Shown here: piece by piece, positions 16,104-24,934 of the stretch
Layout: each line of letters opens with the position of its first letter
Position numbering within the stretch: position 1 is the first letter of the stretch
Source of the DNA: Saprospirales bacterium GYS_P2D
Lineage (GTDB): Bacteria > Bacteroidota > Bacteroidia > Chitinophagales > Saprospiraceae
Length of the DNA stretch: 64,000 nt
Direction: 5' to 3'
NCBI GenBank assembly: GCA_009833045.1
Contig: WUUP01000004.1
Location: 1-64,000 of the forward strand
Notes under the pieces: model-generated
The model's input: only the letters and a program-made list of their open reading frames with translations
Databases searched by the model: none
What the model was told of the DNA's origin: nothing
Translations under genes and position numbers: made by a program

Positions 16104-16991
16104 TTACTTCAAGTGTTTATCAAAAAAAGCGATAGTACGCTGCCATGCGAGCTGTGCGGCATCGTCATCATATCGAGGGGTCGTGTCATTGTGAAATCCA
16201 TGATTCACCCCAGGATAGATATGCGCTTCATAGTCTTTGTTATGCTCCTTCAGTGCAGCCTCATAGTCAGGCCATCCAGCATTCACTCGTTTGTCGAGTT
16301 CTGCATACTGGAGTAGGAGAGGTGCCTGTATCTGTGGTACATCTGCAGCATCAGGCTGACCACCATAAAATGGTACTGCCGTATCCAGATCGGGTAGTCG
16401 GACGGCCATCATATTAGAGATCCATCCACCGAAGCAAAAACCAACGACACCTACTTTTCCTGTGCATCGAGGGTGGTCTTTCAGGTATTGGTAGCCTGCG
16501 ATGAAGTCCTCCAGCATCTCCATGCGATCACGCTCTCGCTGCATGGTGCGCCCTTCATCATCAGTGCCAGGATAGCCACCGAGCGGAGTCAGAGCATCGG
16601 GGCCCAGTGCTATATATCCTGCGAGTGCTGCCCGTCGTGTCACGTCCTCAATATGAGGATTGAGGCCACGGTTTTCGTGGACGACGACGATGCCAGGGAG
16701 CTTGTCTGTATTGCCAGCGGGCTCAGCGAGCAGGCCTTTCATAGTGCCAGCACCTTTTGGCGAAGTGTACTCTATCATGTCACTACTGACCCTGGGATCA
16801 TCTGATCTTAGCTGCTGTCGTTCAGTATATTTGGGCATGAGGTAGTCCATCAACATAGATACAGTCACTCCACCTACCGCATAGGTAGACAGTCGATCCA
16901 TGAAGTCACGCCGCTCCATACGTCCATGGACATAATAGTCATACATGTCAAATATCTCCTGATCGATGTCTTCTTTGCGTAGCGGCTTCAT
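16104..16991 (-). CDS. dienelactone hydrolase family protein (YghX-like)
   Basis: A 295-residue alpha/beta hydrolase. An internal twin-arginine-like stretch, [21 protein letters not shown], precedes the enzyme domain, as in YghX relatives, so export is possible. The catalytic triad is visible: nucleophile Cys in [10 protein letters not shown], Asp in [13 protein letters not shown], His in [10 protein letters not shown]. The family cleaves dienelactones and similar esters; the true substrate is unknown. It is upstream of and probably co-transcribed with the VOC lipoprotein gene. Confidence 0.83.
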   Translation of the reverse strand: MKPLRKEDIDQEIFDMYDYYVHGRMERRDFMDRLSTYAVGGVTVSMLMDYLMPKYTERQQLRSDDPRVSSDMIEYTSPKGAGTMKGLLAEPAGNTDKLPGIVVVHENRGLNPHIEDVTRRAALAGYIALGPDALTPLGGYPGTDDEGRTMQRERDRMEMLEDFIAGYQYLKDHPRCTGKVGVVGFCFGGWISNMMAVRLPDLDTAVPFYGGQPDAADVPQIQAPLLLQYAELDKRVNAGWPDYEAALKEHNKDYEAHIYPGVNHGFHNDTTPRYDDDAAQLAWQRTIAFFDKHLK

Positions 16992-17056
16992 AGCGTTTGA
17001 TTTGTATTTTAGATAGAGTAGTAAAATACGCTTTTTTGAGGAGAAATAAGGAGGGA

Positions 17057-18075
17057 AGTATTGAGAGTCGAGTATTGAGTATCGAGGGGGTAAGCTCGGC
17101 CATCTATCTCACCCTCCTGTCGGTAGGAGTATCAAGTGAAAAGTTAGAAAGTCGAAAGTTCATTTATTCTGCTGTCGGAACTCATCCTCCTGTCCTTCTC
17201 TTTCGAAGAGAAGGATGGTACTTTACGTTTTCAGTTGAAGAACTATATGCTCTATATAAGGTTGCTTCATCGTCCTCTTTCTGTCATCTTGACCAACGGG
17301 AAAGATCTTCATTCATACGGAGCGAGCCGCTACAGCTTATATCAGACTATTATGTTTAATCTCAGTATTTACTTGATAGTTTGGCCTTTGTAATTATTCC
17401 TTTTCCAGTCACCTAATTAGCCTGAACTTTCTAACCTGCAACTTTTTGACTTTTAACTATCGTAGAGGTGCTCAAAGGGCGAAGGGTTGTTACGAGTATT
17501 GAGGGGCGAGTAGTGAGTAGCGAGGACCTATGATCAGTCATCGGAACTCATCCTCTTGTCGATGGGGGGTATCAAGTGAAAAGTTTGAAAGTCGAAAGTT
17601 CATTTATTCGGCTGTCGGAACTCATCCTCCTGTCCTTCTCTTGCGAAGAGAAGGATGGTACATTTCGTTTTCAAATTAAGGTGGGTATGCTTCAATACGG
17701 GCTTGCTTCACCGTCCTCTTTCTGTCATCTTGACCAACGGGAAAGATCTTCATTCATACGGAGCGAGCCGCTACAGCTTATATCGGACTATTATGCTTTG
17801 TCTAAGTATTTACTTGATAGTTTGACCTTTGTAATTATTCCTTTTCCAGTCACCTAATTAGCCTGAACTTTTTGACTTTTAACTATTGTAGAGGTGCCCG
17901 AAGGGCGGAGGGTTAACTTGAGTATTGAGAGTCGAGTAGTGAGTATCGAGGGGCAAAATCTTTCCCACGAGCATATACTATCGAATGCGTAATGAAATCG
18001 TAAATCCTCGTAGCGATTTTAGCAATTTGTGAGTGGTTTTAATCCGACGGATGGGGCACAAAATGCTATCTTCAG
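17057..18075 (+). repeat. mosaic of dispersed repeats, including a ~300-bp direct duplication
   Basis: No gene is present in 16992-18101. About 17140-17450 and 17575-17885 are near-identical direct copies that include the hairpin element (TCCTTCTCTT..AAGAGAAGGA) and a TTGACCAACGGGAAAGATCT motif. Heptad phrases (AGTCGAG TAGTGAG TATCGAG) lie at 17060, 17494 and 17921. A ~115-bp stretch ending near 18075 (ATCTTTCCCAC..TAGCGATTTTAGC) recurs at 42058-42165. Short open frames here are translations of repeats. Confidence 0.85.
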
Positions 18076-18113
18076 CAATGAGGAGTGACTTAAAATGAGT
18101 CGTGAGCAAAGAG

Positions 18114-18629
18114 ATGAATAAAGAAATGGATGAGAATACAGCACTGATCAAAAAACTGATCTACGATCCCTATCAGATGTCTATGGAGGACCTGGATGTA
18201 GAGCCAGAAGGTAGAGAGTATGATGCCTGCCAATACCGACTCAATGGTAAATCAATCCTTAGTCGCACCGCTAAAATCACCCCTAAGAAGGTGGGCCAGT
18301 TCGTCACGTGCTGGACACGAGATGAGGCTGGGGGTACTCGCCCCTATGCGATGACCGACCAGATAGACTACTATATCATCCATATGAAATCTGGAGATCG
18401 ATTGGGTCAGCTGGTGTTGCCAGCCTCAGTGCTACTGCAGCAGGGGATCATGGCATCTACAGAGAGTCGAGGCAAGAGAGGATTCAGAGTGTATCCGAGA
18501 TGGGACCATCCACAGAGTCGACAGGCGCAGCGAACGCAGACATGGCAGCTCCAGTACTTTCAGGAAGTGAGAGACATACCAAATCCGGATACTATCAGAA
18601 GGCTCTATGCTGATATCATAGGCTCATGA
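18114..18629 (+). CDS. MepB family protein
   Basis: About 171 residues from ATG 18114 (GTG 18102 and ATG 18126 are alternatives). YDACQYRLNGKSILSRTAKITPKKVGQFVTCW, DQIDYYIIHMKSGDRLGQLVLP and KRGFRVYPRWDHP match the MepB family, a conserved cytoplasmic protein first named from the S. aureus mepRAB locus, with no proven biochemical role. No mepA-type efflux gene is adjacent. Base composition is like the host genes, so it is probably not cassette cargo although a class II element follows 110 bases later. Confidence 0.75.
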   Translation: MNKEMDENTALIKKLIYDPYQMSMEDLDVEPEGREYDACQYRLNGKSILSRTAKITPKKVGQFVTCWTRDEAGGTRPYAMTDQIDYYIIHMKSGDRLGQLVLPASVLLQQGIMASTESRGKRGFRVYPRWDHPQSRQAQRTQTWQLQYFQEVRDIPNPDTIRRLYADIIGS

Positions 18630-18738
18630 GTCAAATGTGCTTACTATCGGTCGGATAGGCGTGGGGTAGATTTTCACTCAGCGTTTCTTGGTGATGTAAT
18701 GCTTATTATTATTTTAGAGCGGTCTCCTGAGCAGAGAT

Positions 18739-18785
18739 GAAAAAACAGATCAAAAACAGGGGTTTTGATCGGGTATAAACGAGTT
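18739..18785 (+). repeat. class II element, copy 2 (attI-like junction)
   Basis: Aligns gap-free with 6353-6399 and 51255-51301 over 44 bp: AACAGATCAAAAAC, seven variable bases, TTTGATC, GGTATAAAC, then GTT at 18783-18785. It is the entry point of the longest cassette array in the window (three cassettes). Confidence 0.78.
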
Positions 18786-19952
18786 AGCTGAAACCAGAAC
18801 GCTCGAAATTGGAATCACTTTGAAAACACCCCGCAGCGGAGTAAGCTCTATCGAGCACACTCCACTTCTACCCTGCCCAAAAATTAACCTAGAAGAAAAT
18901 TCATTTTTTGAGTGTCGAAAACTACTTGATTATTGAAGTTGAATGTCATCAAAATAAACAGTTCCAGTGGTTTCGGTTAGAAATATTAAATAGACGGTAA
19001 GAATTTTAATATCAGCATCGATAGAGTCAAGGGTAATAGAATATTGAGTCCAATCGAAGTTGCCAGTTATACTTGAAGCTCCTTGCGTAGATACAAATTG
19101 CTCCGCTGATCCTTGTATAGTTTCTGTATCGTCCCCTCGAATGGCAATACTAACTCCATTTCCAGTTAATTCACCTTTAATCCATACGCTTAAAGTTACA
19201 CTTTCTCCGAAAGGAATATCACTGTTAAAAGATTGAGCCCAGAAGGCAAAATCAGAGGAGTTTTGAGTGCCAGTTGAAATCCTTAAAGAATTATCACCAG
19301 AATAAGAATCTTCATCTGTCCAAACGACATCATAACTATTGTTGCCTGTTGAAAGAAACCAATCATCTGGTGTACCAGTCCCCATTTCTACACTACCATT
19401 ATTTAAAAATCCGGCAATAAAATCTTCATCTTTTTCGCAGCTACTAAGCAGAATCATTGAGGATAAGAAAATGGTTAAAAGCCGAATATTTTTAATTGTA
19501 AAAAGCATGACTAAAAAATTTAGTGAATAGAAATGTTACCGCATGTAATTTAGTCAAATTGAAAGTTGATATGAAAATTAACCTATACCTTACAAGTTAA
19601 AGATTTGCTAATAAAATGTTAAATAAGTAAATAAGTAAAAATGAAAATCCTGTAAATAATAGACAAATACGTTAATAATTATTCGTAAACAATAGCTTCA
19701 AATCCTATACAAGAAGATCATAAATCCGTATCTTTAGTTAAGCAAAATTCTACAACCTGGAAAATATAAATTTGAAAAATGACAGGCAAACCCGATCTGA
19801 TGCACATTGTCGTTCTCGCTTTGCTGCGAGCGCCAAAGAGCCTCAGAGCCATCTCGAAAAACCAAGACTAGTACGAAAAAAGGAAGGATTCAGCTAACAA
19901 AGTTCAGGCGTCAATAGCTTCCGTTCGTCAGCTACTGCGCCTGCACAGAGCG
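18784..19952 (+). mobile_element. integron-like gene cassette 3 (gene in reverse orientation)
   Basis: An 1169-bp unit from the class II junction to site D. GTTAGCTGAA at its start is perfectly complementary to TTCAGCTAAC (19889-19898). The only gene, 18930-19508, reads on the opposite strand to the cassette polarity. 19509-19888 is AT-rich with no gene and probably holds its promoter. Confidence 0.8.
18930..19508 (-). CDS. lipoprotein with carbohydrate-binding (jelly-roll) type domain
   Basis: A 192-residue protein. Lipoprotein signal ending MILLSSC (C24), then a beta-sandwich domain with the flow NGSVEMGTGTPDDWFLSTG, YSGDNSLRIS, FWAQSFNSDIPFGESVTLSVWIKGE and GTVYFDDIQL. This is the pattern of CBM4/9-like modules (N-terminal GSVE..P.dW, SGNNSLRIS, C-terminal YFDDI). 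It would sit on the outer surface and bind a glycan; no catalytic domain is attached. It faces against the cassette direction, so it must carry its own promoter. Confidence 0.68.
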   Translation of the reverse strand: MLFTIKNIRLLTIFLSSMILLSSCEKDEDFIAGFLNNGSVEMGTGTPDDWFLSTGNNSYDVVWTDEDSYSGDNSLRISTGTQNSSDFAFWAQSFNSDIPFGESVTLSVWIKGELTGNGVSIAIRGDDTETIQGSAEQFVSTQGASSITGNFDWTQYSITLDSIDADIKILTVYLIFLTETTGTVYFDDIQLQ

Positions 19953-19958
19953 TTCTAT
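19889..19958 (+). other. attC-like recombination site D
   Basis: R'' box GCTAAC in TTCAGCTAAC, arms CAGGCGTCAATAGCT and AGCTACTGCGCCTG, centre TCCGTTCGTC, right box GTTCTAT (19952-19958). The last bases, GTTCTATGCC, pair with the R'' box of the next site (E). Confidence 0.8.
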
Positions 19959-20716
19959 GCCATCAAATGATATAAAAATGACTAAGAAATTAATTGGAAT
20001 AATATTACTTGTAACATTAGTTGTAAATGGTATTATTTCACAAACTGCATACAAAGGAAAGTTAATTTATTCAGTAACAATGAGTGAATCTGATTCATTC
20101 AACACGTATGCAGAAATGTCGGGTAAAAAAGCACCTTATAGTAGATATCTTAAAGGCAGGGCTGAATATACTGTAAGTGGTGACACATTAATTATTGAAC
20201 GATACGATGAATTTGATGAATTGTATCATGTCAATATTCAATTAGGTTCAAATATTTGGACTGGCTCAAACTATTTAGGTGATGAATACAATTTTGGCGA
20301 ATTAGTACACGTATCAAATTTTGATGTGGATATCTGTTTAGTAAACGTCTGGAAAGAAGTCAAAACAAAAAGGTATGAGAATCAGAGAACAAAAAGTTAC
20401 ATTGGAGAAGCAATTCAGAATGAAATAACGCATTTTGAAATAAAGGTATTTGATCGAGTGGATACCATTAAAAATAATGAATATCAAGGTTTGTTCTGCA
20501 AGATTTTTTGTGAATACGGATTAATTATTGAATCAATCAGAACTTATCGAGATAATACAACAAAAATGATACTTGAAGAAAGAATTGAAGAAGGGTCGAT
20601 AAATTGTCGCGAAAAATTGAACAAGTACTATTTAGGAGAATAAAGGGACGGCATAGAACATTAGATAAGATCGCATATCCTCCCTTTGGTCGGAGACGAC
20701 GACTTATCATGGCCCG
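19953..20716 (+). mobile_element. integron-like gene cassette 4
   Basis: A 764-bp unit between sites D and E. Its start (GTTCTATGCC) is a perfect 10-base complement of GGCATAGAAC (20650-20659). It carries one gene. Confidence 0.85.
19978..20643 (+). CDS. exported protein of unknown function, GLPGLI-like (cassette cargo)
   Basis: About 221 residues from ATG 19978. An ATG at 19957 is in frame but lies inside the recombination box, so the later start, followed directly by a signal peptide (MTKKLIGIILLVTLVVNGIIS), is preferred. The mature part starts AYKGKLIYSVTMSES, a beta-hairpin opening seen in GLPGLI-type secreted proteins of Bacteroidota, but the GLPGLI signature itself is absent. Several Cys and many charged residues follow. 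Function unknown. Strongly AT-rich. Confidence 0.6.
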   Translation: MTKKLIGIILLVTLVVNGIISQTAYKGKLIYSVTMSESDSFNTYAEMSGKKAPYSRYLKGRAEYTVSGDTLIIERYDEFDELYHVNIQLGSNIWTGSNYLGDEYNFGELVHVSNFDVDICLVNVWKEVKTKRYENQRTKSYIGEAIQNEITHFEIKVFDRVDTIKNNEYQGLFCKIFCEYGLIIESIRTYRDNTTKMILEERIEEGSINCREKLNKYYLGE

Positions 20717-20722
20717 TTATAG
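20650..20722 (+). other. attC-like recombination site E
   Basis: R'' box in GGCATAGAAC, arms ATTAGATAAGATCG and CGACTTATCATGG, centre CTCCCTTTGGTCGG, right box GTTATAG (20716-20722). Confidence 0.82.
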
Positions 20723-20741
20723 GTCAACAAAATGAAAACAA

Positions 20742-21194
20742 ATGCCAAGTGCTAAAAGATTAAATGGTTTACCAAATAGCATAGGTCAATCATATTTAAG
20801 TACTTTGAAATACTATCATAAAGGATATATGGCTGATTGGTTGAATAGTGTAGCATTAAAGACCAAACAATTTGAAATCGAAGTAGATATACTAAATGAT
20901 AAGGTATCGCCAATTGAGTGTCAAATAAAGGCATTAACGGCTTGGAATGATGAATTCCGAAAATTGATAAAAAAGGTAATCAGCCAAGAAGGATTTGAAG
21001 AGACATTTATTAATGAAGCCAAAATGAAGTTTCACATTAGAATTAGAAGGGGTCAAAACAACATTGTAAAGTGTGAAGTCCTTTTAAAAGATATAAATGG
21101 TAAATCATACATAAACAAAAAGCCAATTCAAGATGAAGCATTTGAACCTCCTTTTGAACCTTTTAGCCTAATCGACAAAAGAAGATATTTATGA
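20742..21194 (+). CDS. hypothetical protein, first gene of a two-gene cassette
   Basis: A 150-residue cytoplasmic protein with no signal peptide. It begins MPSAKRLNGLPNSIGQSYLSTLKYYHKGYMADWL and later reads IKALTAWNDEFRKLIKKVI and FHIRIRRGQNNIVKCEVLLKDINGKSYI, an alpha then beta layout. I do not recognise a family. Its stop overlaps the next start (ATGA at 21191-21194), so translation of the pair is probably coupled and the two products may work together, for example as a toxin and antitoxin or as two subunits. That is inference from layout only. Confidence 0.55.
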   Translation: MPSAKRLNGLPNSIGQSYLSTLKYYHKGYMADWLNSVALKTKQFEIEVDILNDKVSPIECQIKALTAWNDEFRKLIKKVISQEGFEETFINEAKMKFHIRIRRGQNNIVKCEVLLKDINGKSYINKKPIQDEAFEPPFEPFSLIDKRRYL

Positions 21195-21601
21195 GTTACA
21201 CATATAGCATTTGTCATATAGACAAACCAGAAATAGAATACAGAAGTAAGACAATTGACAAAAATCAAGTCTTAAATATTGTTAATAGCTATCCGTGGTC
21301 AGAAGAGTTAAATCGAATGAAAGAAATTGATGAAGAAAAAATCTGTTATTCACCCTCACTTGACTTTAAAAACATTGATGATAATCACTCATTTTGTTTA
21401 ACTGGCGTAGGAGACCCTTTGAATTACACATTCTCAGTTTGGTACAATAGACCAATAAAGAAAAAAGTGTTCTTCGGGCTTATGGGAGAAAAGGAAAAAT
21501 TGGTAGTCATAGACAAACACTTTGAAAAGGAAAAGGCAATAGAATTATTAAACAGGTTTCTTGACAAGAAATACGAATCAATAGAACAAGAAATGAAGTA
21601 A
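21191..21601 (+). CDS. hypothetical protein, second gene of a two-gene cassette
   Basis: A 136-residue soluble protein (MSYTYSICHIDKPEIEYRS; SYPWSEELNRMKEIDEEKICYSP; FCLTGVGDPLNYTFSVWYNRP; a helical end NRFLDKKYESIEQEMK). No known motif was found. It ends four bases before the R'' box of site F. See its partner at 20742 for the coupling. Confidence 0.55.
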   Translation: MSYTYSICHIDKPEIEYRSKTIDKNQVLNIVNSYPWSEELNRMKEIDEEKICYSPSLDFKNIDDNHSFCLTGVGDPLNYTFSVWYNRPIKKKVFFGLMGEKEKLVVIDKHFEKEKAIELLNRFLDKKYESIEQEMK

Positions 21602-21605
21602 AGCC

Positions 21606-21672
21606 GACCTATAACAACGTGTGATCACAGCATACCCTTTGGGATACGCTGGATACACGTAAACCGTTAGTC
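21606..21672 (+). other. attC-like recombination site F (end of array)
   Basis: GACCTATAAC box, then near-perfect arms ACGTGTGATCACAGCATACCC and GGGATACGCTGGATACACGT around TTT, then right box GTTAGTC (21666-21672). This is the best-formed hairpin of the set. Beyond it host-type sequence resumes. Confidence 0.85.
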
Positions 21673-21833
21673 CATAGCTACAATAAAAAATGCCAAAATC
21701 CCCATCAAGCATAACGCAATACCCGAATATTCCTGATTCAACGACGATTTGACCTGATTCACCGATATAAGTGGGAGATAAAATCTGATCGCCTGATACT
21801 TGAAGTATTATTAATCTTAAATACATTGTGGTT

Positions 21834-22661
21834 ATGCGTACTTCATTAAATGCTAAAGTTTTATTTGTTTTTGTCACATTAGTGCTTCTTCTATCTGCTT
21901 GTATCCCGTCGCTGCATCCTATATACACCGAGGCTACTCGGATGACAGACGACCGTATCCTCGGGACTTGGTCTACATCTGGTGAGGGGCTGACGATGAG
22001 CTATGATATCCAGGTCACTACCAGTGGTGATAGTAGCTATCTGGTCTCCAGCGAGAGTAAAGAGACTGAGGACGCTGCCATAGAGAGAGCTATCCAAGAT
22101 ATATTTCAGGGCGATGAAGCTACATGGACCTTTGAGCGAGCCTCCCGAGTGACTTTTGATAAGTATGTGAGTGAGACTAATAGTGCCTCTATTACCATGT
22201 CTGTGGGAGCCCCATCGTTCGCACCTGAGGGATTTGAGCTGAGCTCGTCGGAGGAGCTGCCTTACTATATTCTCACACATGAGGAGATTGACGGTAGAGA
22301 TACCACTACGACCTATCTGGTGGTCAATATGACGGAGATCGGAGGTGATACTTATTTAGATTTTATTCCTTTCCCGAAAGGGGATAAGAGAAGACAGGGG
22401 ACATTTGGGTCAAATTATATCACTGGACACACCTTTGCGAAAGTAGATTTCACGGGGGATGAATTTTCGATTTACATGTTTGACAGCAGCTTTATAGAGG
22501 ATCTCATCAAGAGTAGAAAAGTCCGCCTGCGTCATGAGAAAATAGGCATGGATGAAAGTATAGTATTGACGGCCTCGACAGAGGAGCTCAGAGCATTCAT
22601 AGCTAAGTATGGTGATGATGATAGATTATTTGAGTCAGCCGAGACCTTCGTACAGCTATAG
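21834..22661 (+). CDS. lipoprotein upstream of a LytS/LytTR pair
   Basis: About 275 residues from ATG 21834, lipobox LLLSAC (C23), then IPSLHPIYTEATRMTDDRILGTWST, a domain start common in unknown Bacteroidota lipoproteins, and a beta-rich remainder that includes TTTYLVVNMTEIGGDTYLDFIPF. No enzymatic motif. The histidine kinase gene begins five bases after the stop, so this is the first gene of a three-gene operon and may be its sensed or regulated envelope component (inference). Confidence 0.65.
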   Translation: MRTSLNAKVLFVFVTLVLLLSACIPSLHPIYTEATRMTDDRILGTWSTSGEGLTMSYDIQVTTSGDSSYLVSSESKETEDAAIERAIQDIFQGDEATWTFERASRVTFDKYVSETNSASITMSVGAPSFAPEGFELSSSEELPYYILTHEEIDGRDTTTTYLVVNMTEIGGDTYLDFIPFPKGDKRRQGTFGSNYITGHTFAKVDFTGDEFSIYMFDSSFIEDLIKSRKVRLRHEKIGMDESIVLTASTEELRAFIAKYGDDDRLFESAETFVQL

Positions 22662-22666
22662 TTGAT

Positions 22667-23668
22667 ATGCAGCGATATCTAAAATATACACTATTGAATC
22701 ACGTCATCTTTTGGGTGGCGTGCTTCTTTATTCTCTATCGTCTATTCACTCAGGACTATCAGCATGGATGGATAGATTGGATACATACGATCTTATTCAT
22801 CGGGCCTATGATGTGCATTGTCTACATCAATCGTAGCCTTCTCGACTATGCCATCCATGAGAAAAAGATGATCCTTTATCCTATCGGTCTCATAGCGATC
22901 GTAGCTGTGGGAGCAGCTCTTCATTATTTGTTTTTTGATGTGATCTCCGATATACTTTTCTCTGAGTATTTCATCGTGAGCTATTATACAGTGTGGGAGG
23001 TGGTGCAGTATAGTTTGATCTTCATAGCCATCACTACGCTGATCAAGCTCACTAAAGATTGGTTTTGGGTCAAGGATCGAGAGATGAAATTGGCCAGAGA
23101 GAATCACCAAGTGCAGCTATCTGCGCTTCAGTCACAGGTCAATCCTCATTTCTTATTCAATAGTCTCAACAATATCTATGCGCTGTCATCGAGTGATATG
23201 GAGGCTACGAGGAAGTATATACTACGCCTGTCAGATGCACTGCGCTACATGATCTATGAGACGAGAGAAGAGAAAGTCCTGCTGCAGGATGAGTTGGACT
23301 ATTTAGCTGATTATATTTCATTAGAAAAGCTACGGATGAGTCAGCCAGTGCAGGTTACTTTCAGCTATCCAGAGGATACATCGGAGCTTATCGCTCCACT
23401 GATGCTATTACCCTTAGTGGAAAACTGCTTTAAGCATGTCGACAAGCAGCACCCGATGATCCATATCAGTGTAAAACTGGAGGATACGCAGCTGACGATG
23501 ACTACGAGCAATAGCTATCGAAAGGGCAGCGCTGAGGTCCCAGGAGGACTCGGTATGGATAATCTGCGCAAGCGTCTCGACCTCATATACCCTGGTCTCT
23601 ACAGCTATGATGTACACGAGGAGGATGATCAGTATACCGCTTTATTAACTATAGATTTACGACCATGA
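22667..23668 (+). CDS. LytS-type sensor histidine kinase
   Basis: A 333-residue protein. Four to five N-terminal membrane helices (residues about 10-125), then the His_kinase domain with the phosphorylation site QVNPHFLFNSLNNIYAL (H161) and an ATPase domain with PLVENCFKHV and GGLGMDNLRKRL. It lacks a recognised periplasmic sensor. It autophosphorylates and passes phosphate to the LytTR regulator whose gene overlaps its stop by four bases. Confidence 0.9.
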   Translation: MQRYLKYTLLNHVIFWVACFFILYRLFTQDYQHGWIDWIHTILFIGPMMCIVYINRSLLDYAIHEKKMILYPIGLIAIVAVGAALHYLFFDVISDILFSEYFIVSYYTVWEVVQYSLIFIAITTLIKLTKDWFWVKDREMKLARENHQVQLSALQSQVNPHFLFNSLNNIYALSSSDMEATRKYILRLSDALRYMIYETREEKVLLQDELDYLADYISLEKLRMSQPVQVTFSYPEDTSELIAPLMLLPLVENCFKHVDKQHPMIHISVKLEDTQLTMTTSNSYRKGSAEVPGGLGMDNLRKRLDLIYPGLYSYDVHEEDDQYTALLTIDLRP

Positions 23669-24339
23669 GTTATCAGATATTGATCGTTGATGACGAGCCA
23701 TTAGCCAGACAGGTGATCCGAGAGTACATCGATAAGCTGATGGCCGATGCGGAGATCACGGAGGCTGACGATGCTATCGAGGCACAGCGTATATTAGGGG
23801 ACCGGACTGTCGATATTTTGTTTTTAGATATCAATATGCCGCTGATGACAGGGCTGGAGCTCGCCTCGACACAGGAGACTTCGACATTGACCATATTCAC
23901 CACGGCCTATGCGGAGCATGCGGTGGAGGCCTTTGAGTTGGCAGCTTTTGACTACTTGGTCAAGCCTATTTCTTTTGCCAGGTTTCAAAAATCCTTTCGC
24001 CGAGTTGTCGATCATCTGGCCTCGGATCAGTCCGCTAAGACTGAGTGGGTGATGATCAAAGAAGGGAAACGCATGTACAAGGTGCTCCATGGGGAAATCC
24101 TCTATCTGCAGGCCTATGGCGACTATGTCAAGATATATACGCCCGAGAAGACCTATCTCATGAAGACTAAGCTATCCGCTATCGGTCAGGAGCTGCCATG
24201 TCAGTTCGCCAGATCTCACCGATCCTATGTCATCAACATCGAGAAGATCGCTTATGTAGAAGGAAACCATGTAGTGATCAACGATGAAAAAATCCCTATC
24301 TCCGATGGATATCGAGCCGAATTATTGAATCGACTGTGA
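23665..24339 (+). CDS. LytTR-family response regulator
   Basis: A 224-residue protein. Receiver domain residues 1-120 with acidic pocket DDE (9-11), phospho-acceptor D55 in FLDINMP and K in DYLVKP. A LytTR DNA-binding domain follows (MIKEGKRMYKVLHGEILYLQAYGDYVKIYT; FARSHRSYVINIEKI). It pairs with the kinase at 22667. LytTR proteins bind direct repeats upstream of targets; I did not identify such a site. Confidence 0.92.
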   Translation: MSYQILIVDDEPLARQVIREYIDKLMADAEITEADDAIEAQRILGDRTVDILFLDINMPLMTGLELASTQETSTLTIFTTAYAEHAVEAFELAAFDYLVKPISFARFQKSFRRVVDHLASDQSAKTEWVMIKEGKRMYKVLHGEILYLQAYGDYVKIYTPEKTYLMKTKLSAIGQELPCQFARSHRSYVINIEKIAYVEGNHVVINDEKIPISDGYRAELLNRL

Positions 24340-24367
24340 TGCTATATTTTACATATTAGACTCCATC

Positions 24368-24775
24368 ATGAGACATATAATTACTCTCCTCCGACGTATT
24401 ATAGCAGATGATCCAAGACGTATTTTTTTGATCGATGCGGCAGGCGCTATGGTGTCGGCTCTACTGCTCGGAGTGGTCCTCGTGAGATGGCAGTCGGTGG
24501 TCGGTATCCCTCATCAAGCGCTATATCTTTTAGCAGCGATGCCATGCTGTTTTGTACTATATGATTTACTGAGCTGTGTGATAGCTGGAGATCAATGGCG
24601 TCGATATCTGAGGGGTATCGCTGTGGTGAATATGGGCTACTGTGTCTTTTCGCTGGGTATGGCTGCATATCATGCCGATCAGGTTTTAGTGTTGGGCTGG
24701 ATTTATATAGTGATAGAGATATTTATAGTAGGAGGTTTAGCTTTCGCAGAATATCAGATCAGTTTATCGAGGTAG
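24368..24775 (+). CDS. small membrane protein of unknown function
   Basis: A 135-residue protein with four hydrophobic helices (AAGAMVSALLLGVVLVRW; ALYLLAAMPCCFVLYDLLSC; GIAVVNMGYCVFSLGMAAY; LGWIYIVIEIFIVGGLAFAEY). No family recognised. It lies 28 bases downstream of the response regulator and could be the last gene of that operon. Confidence 0.6.
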   Translation: MRHIITLLRRIIADDPRRIFLIDAAGAMVSALLLGVVLVRWQSVVGIPHQALYLLAAMPCCFVLYDLLSCVIAGDQWRRYLRGIAVVNMGYCVFSLGMAAYHADQVLVLGWIYIVIEIFIVGGLAFAEYQISLSR

Positions 24776-24934
24776 CTGATGATTAGAGTTGGGGCGGTAC
24801 CTATTCAATAAATAGAGCCTATTAGCATAGATCTAACATTTCGTATAGAAATATTTAACAGGCTGTTAGTCTTTTATCAGTTGATCGCTTACGTATTTAG
24901 GGTACTATTATCAACATCTAAAAAACCTATCACT

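Larger units (their letters stand above)
20717..21666 (+). mobile_element. integron-like gene cassette 5 (two genes)
   Basis: A 950-bp unit between sites E and F. GTTATAGGTC at the start is a perfect 10-base complement of GACCTATAAC (21606-21615). It carries two overlapping genes, which is unusual for a cassette. Confidence 0.85.

Noticed and set aside
17140-17885. Two ~100-residue open frames with SSFCHLDQRERSSFIRS
   Set aside because: Both are translations of the same duplicated repeat block and have no gene-like neighbours.
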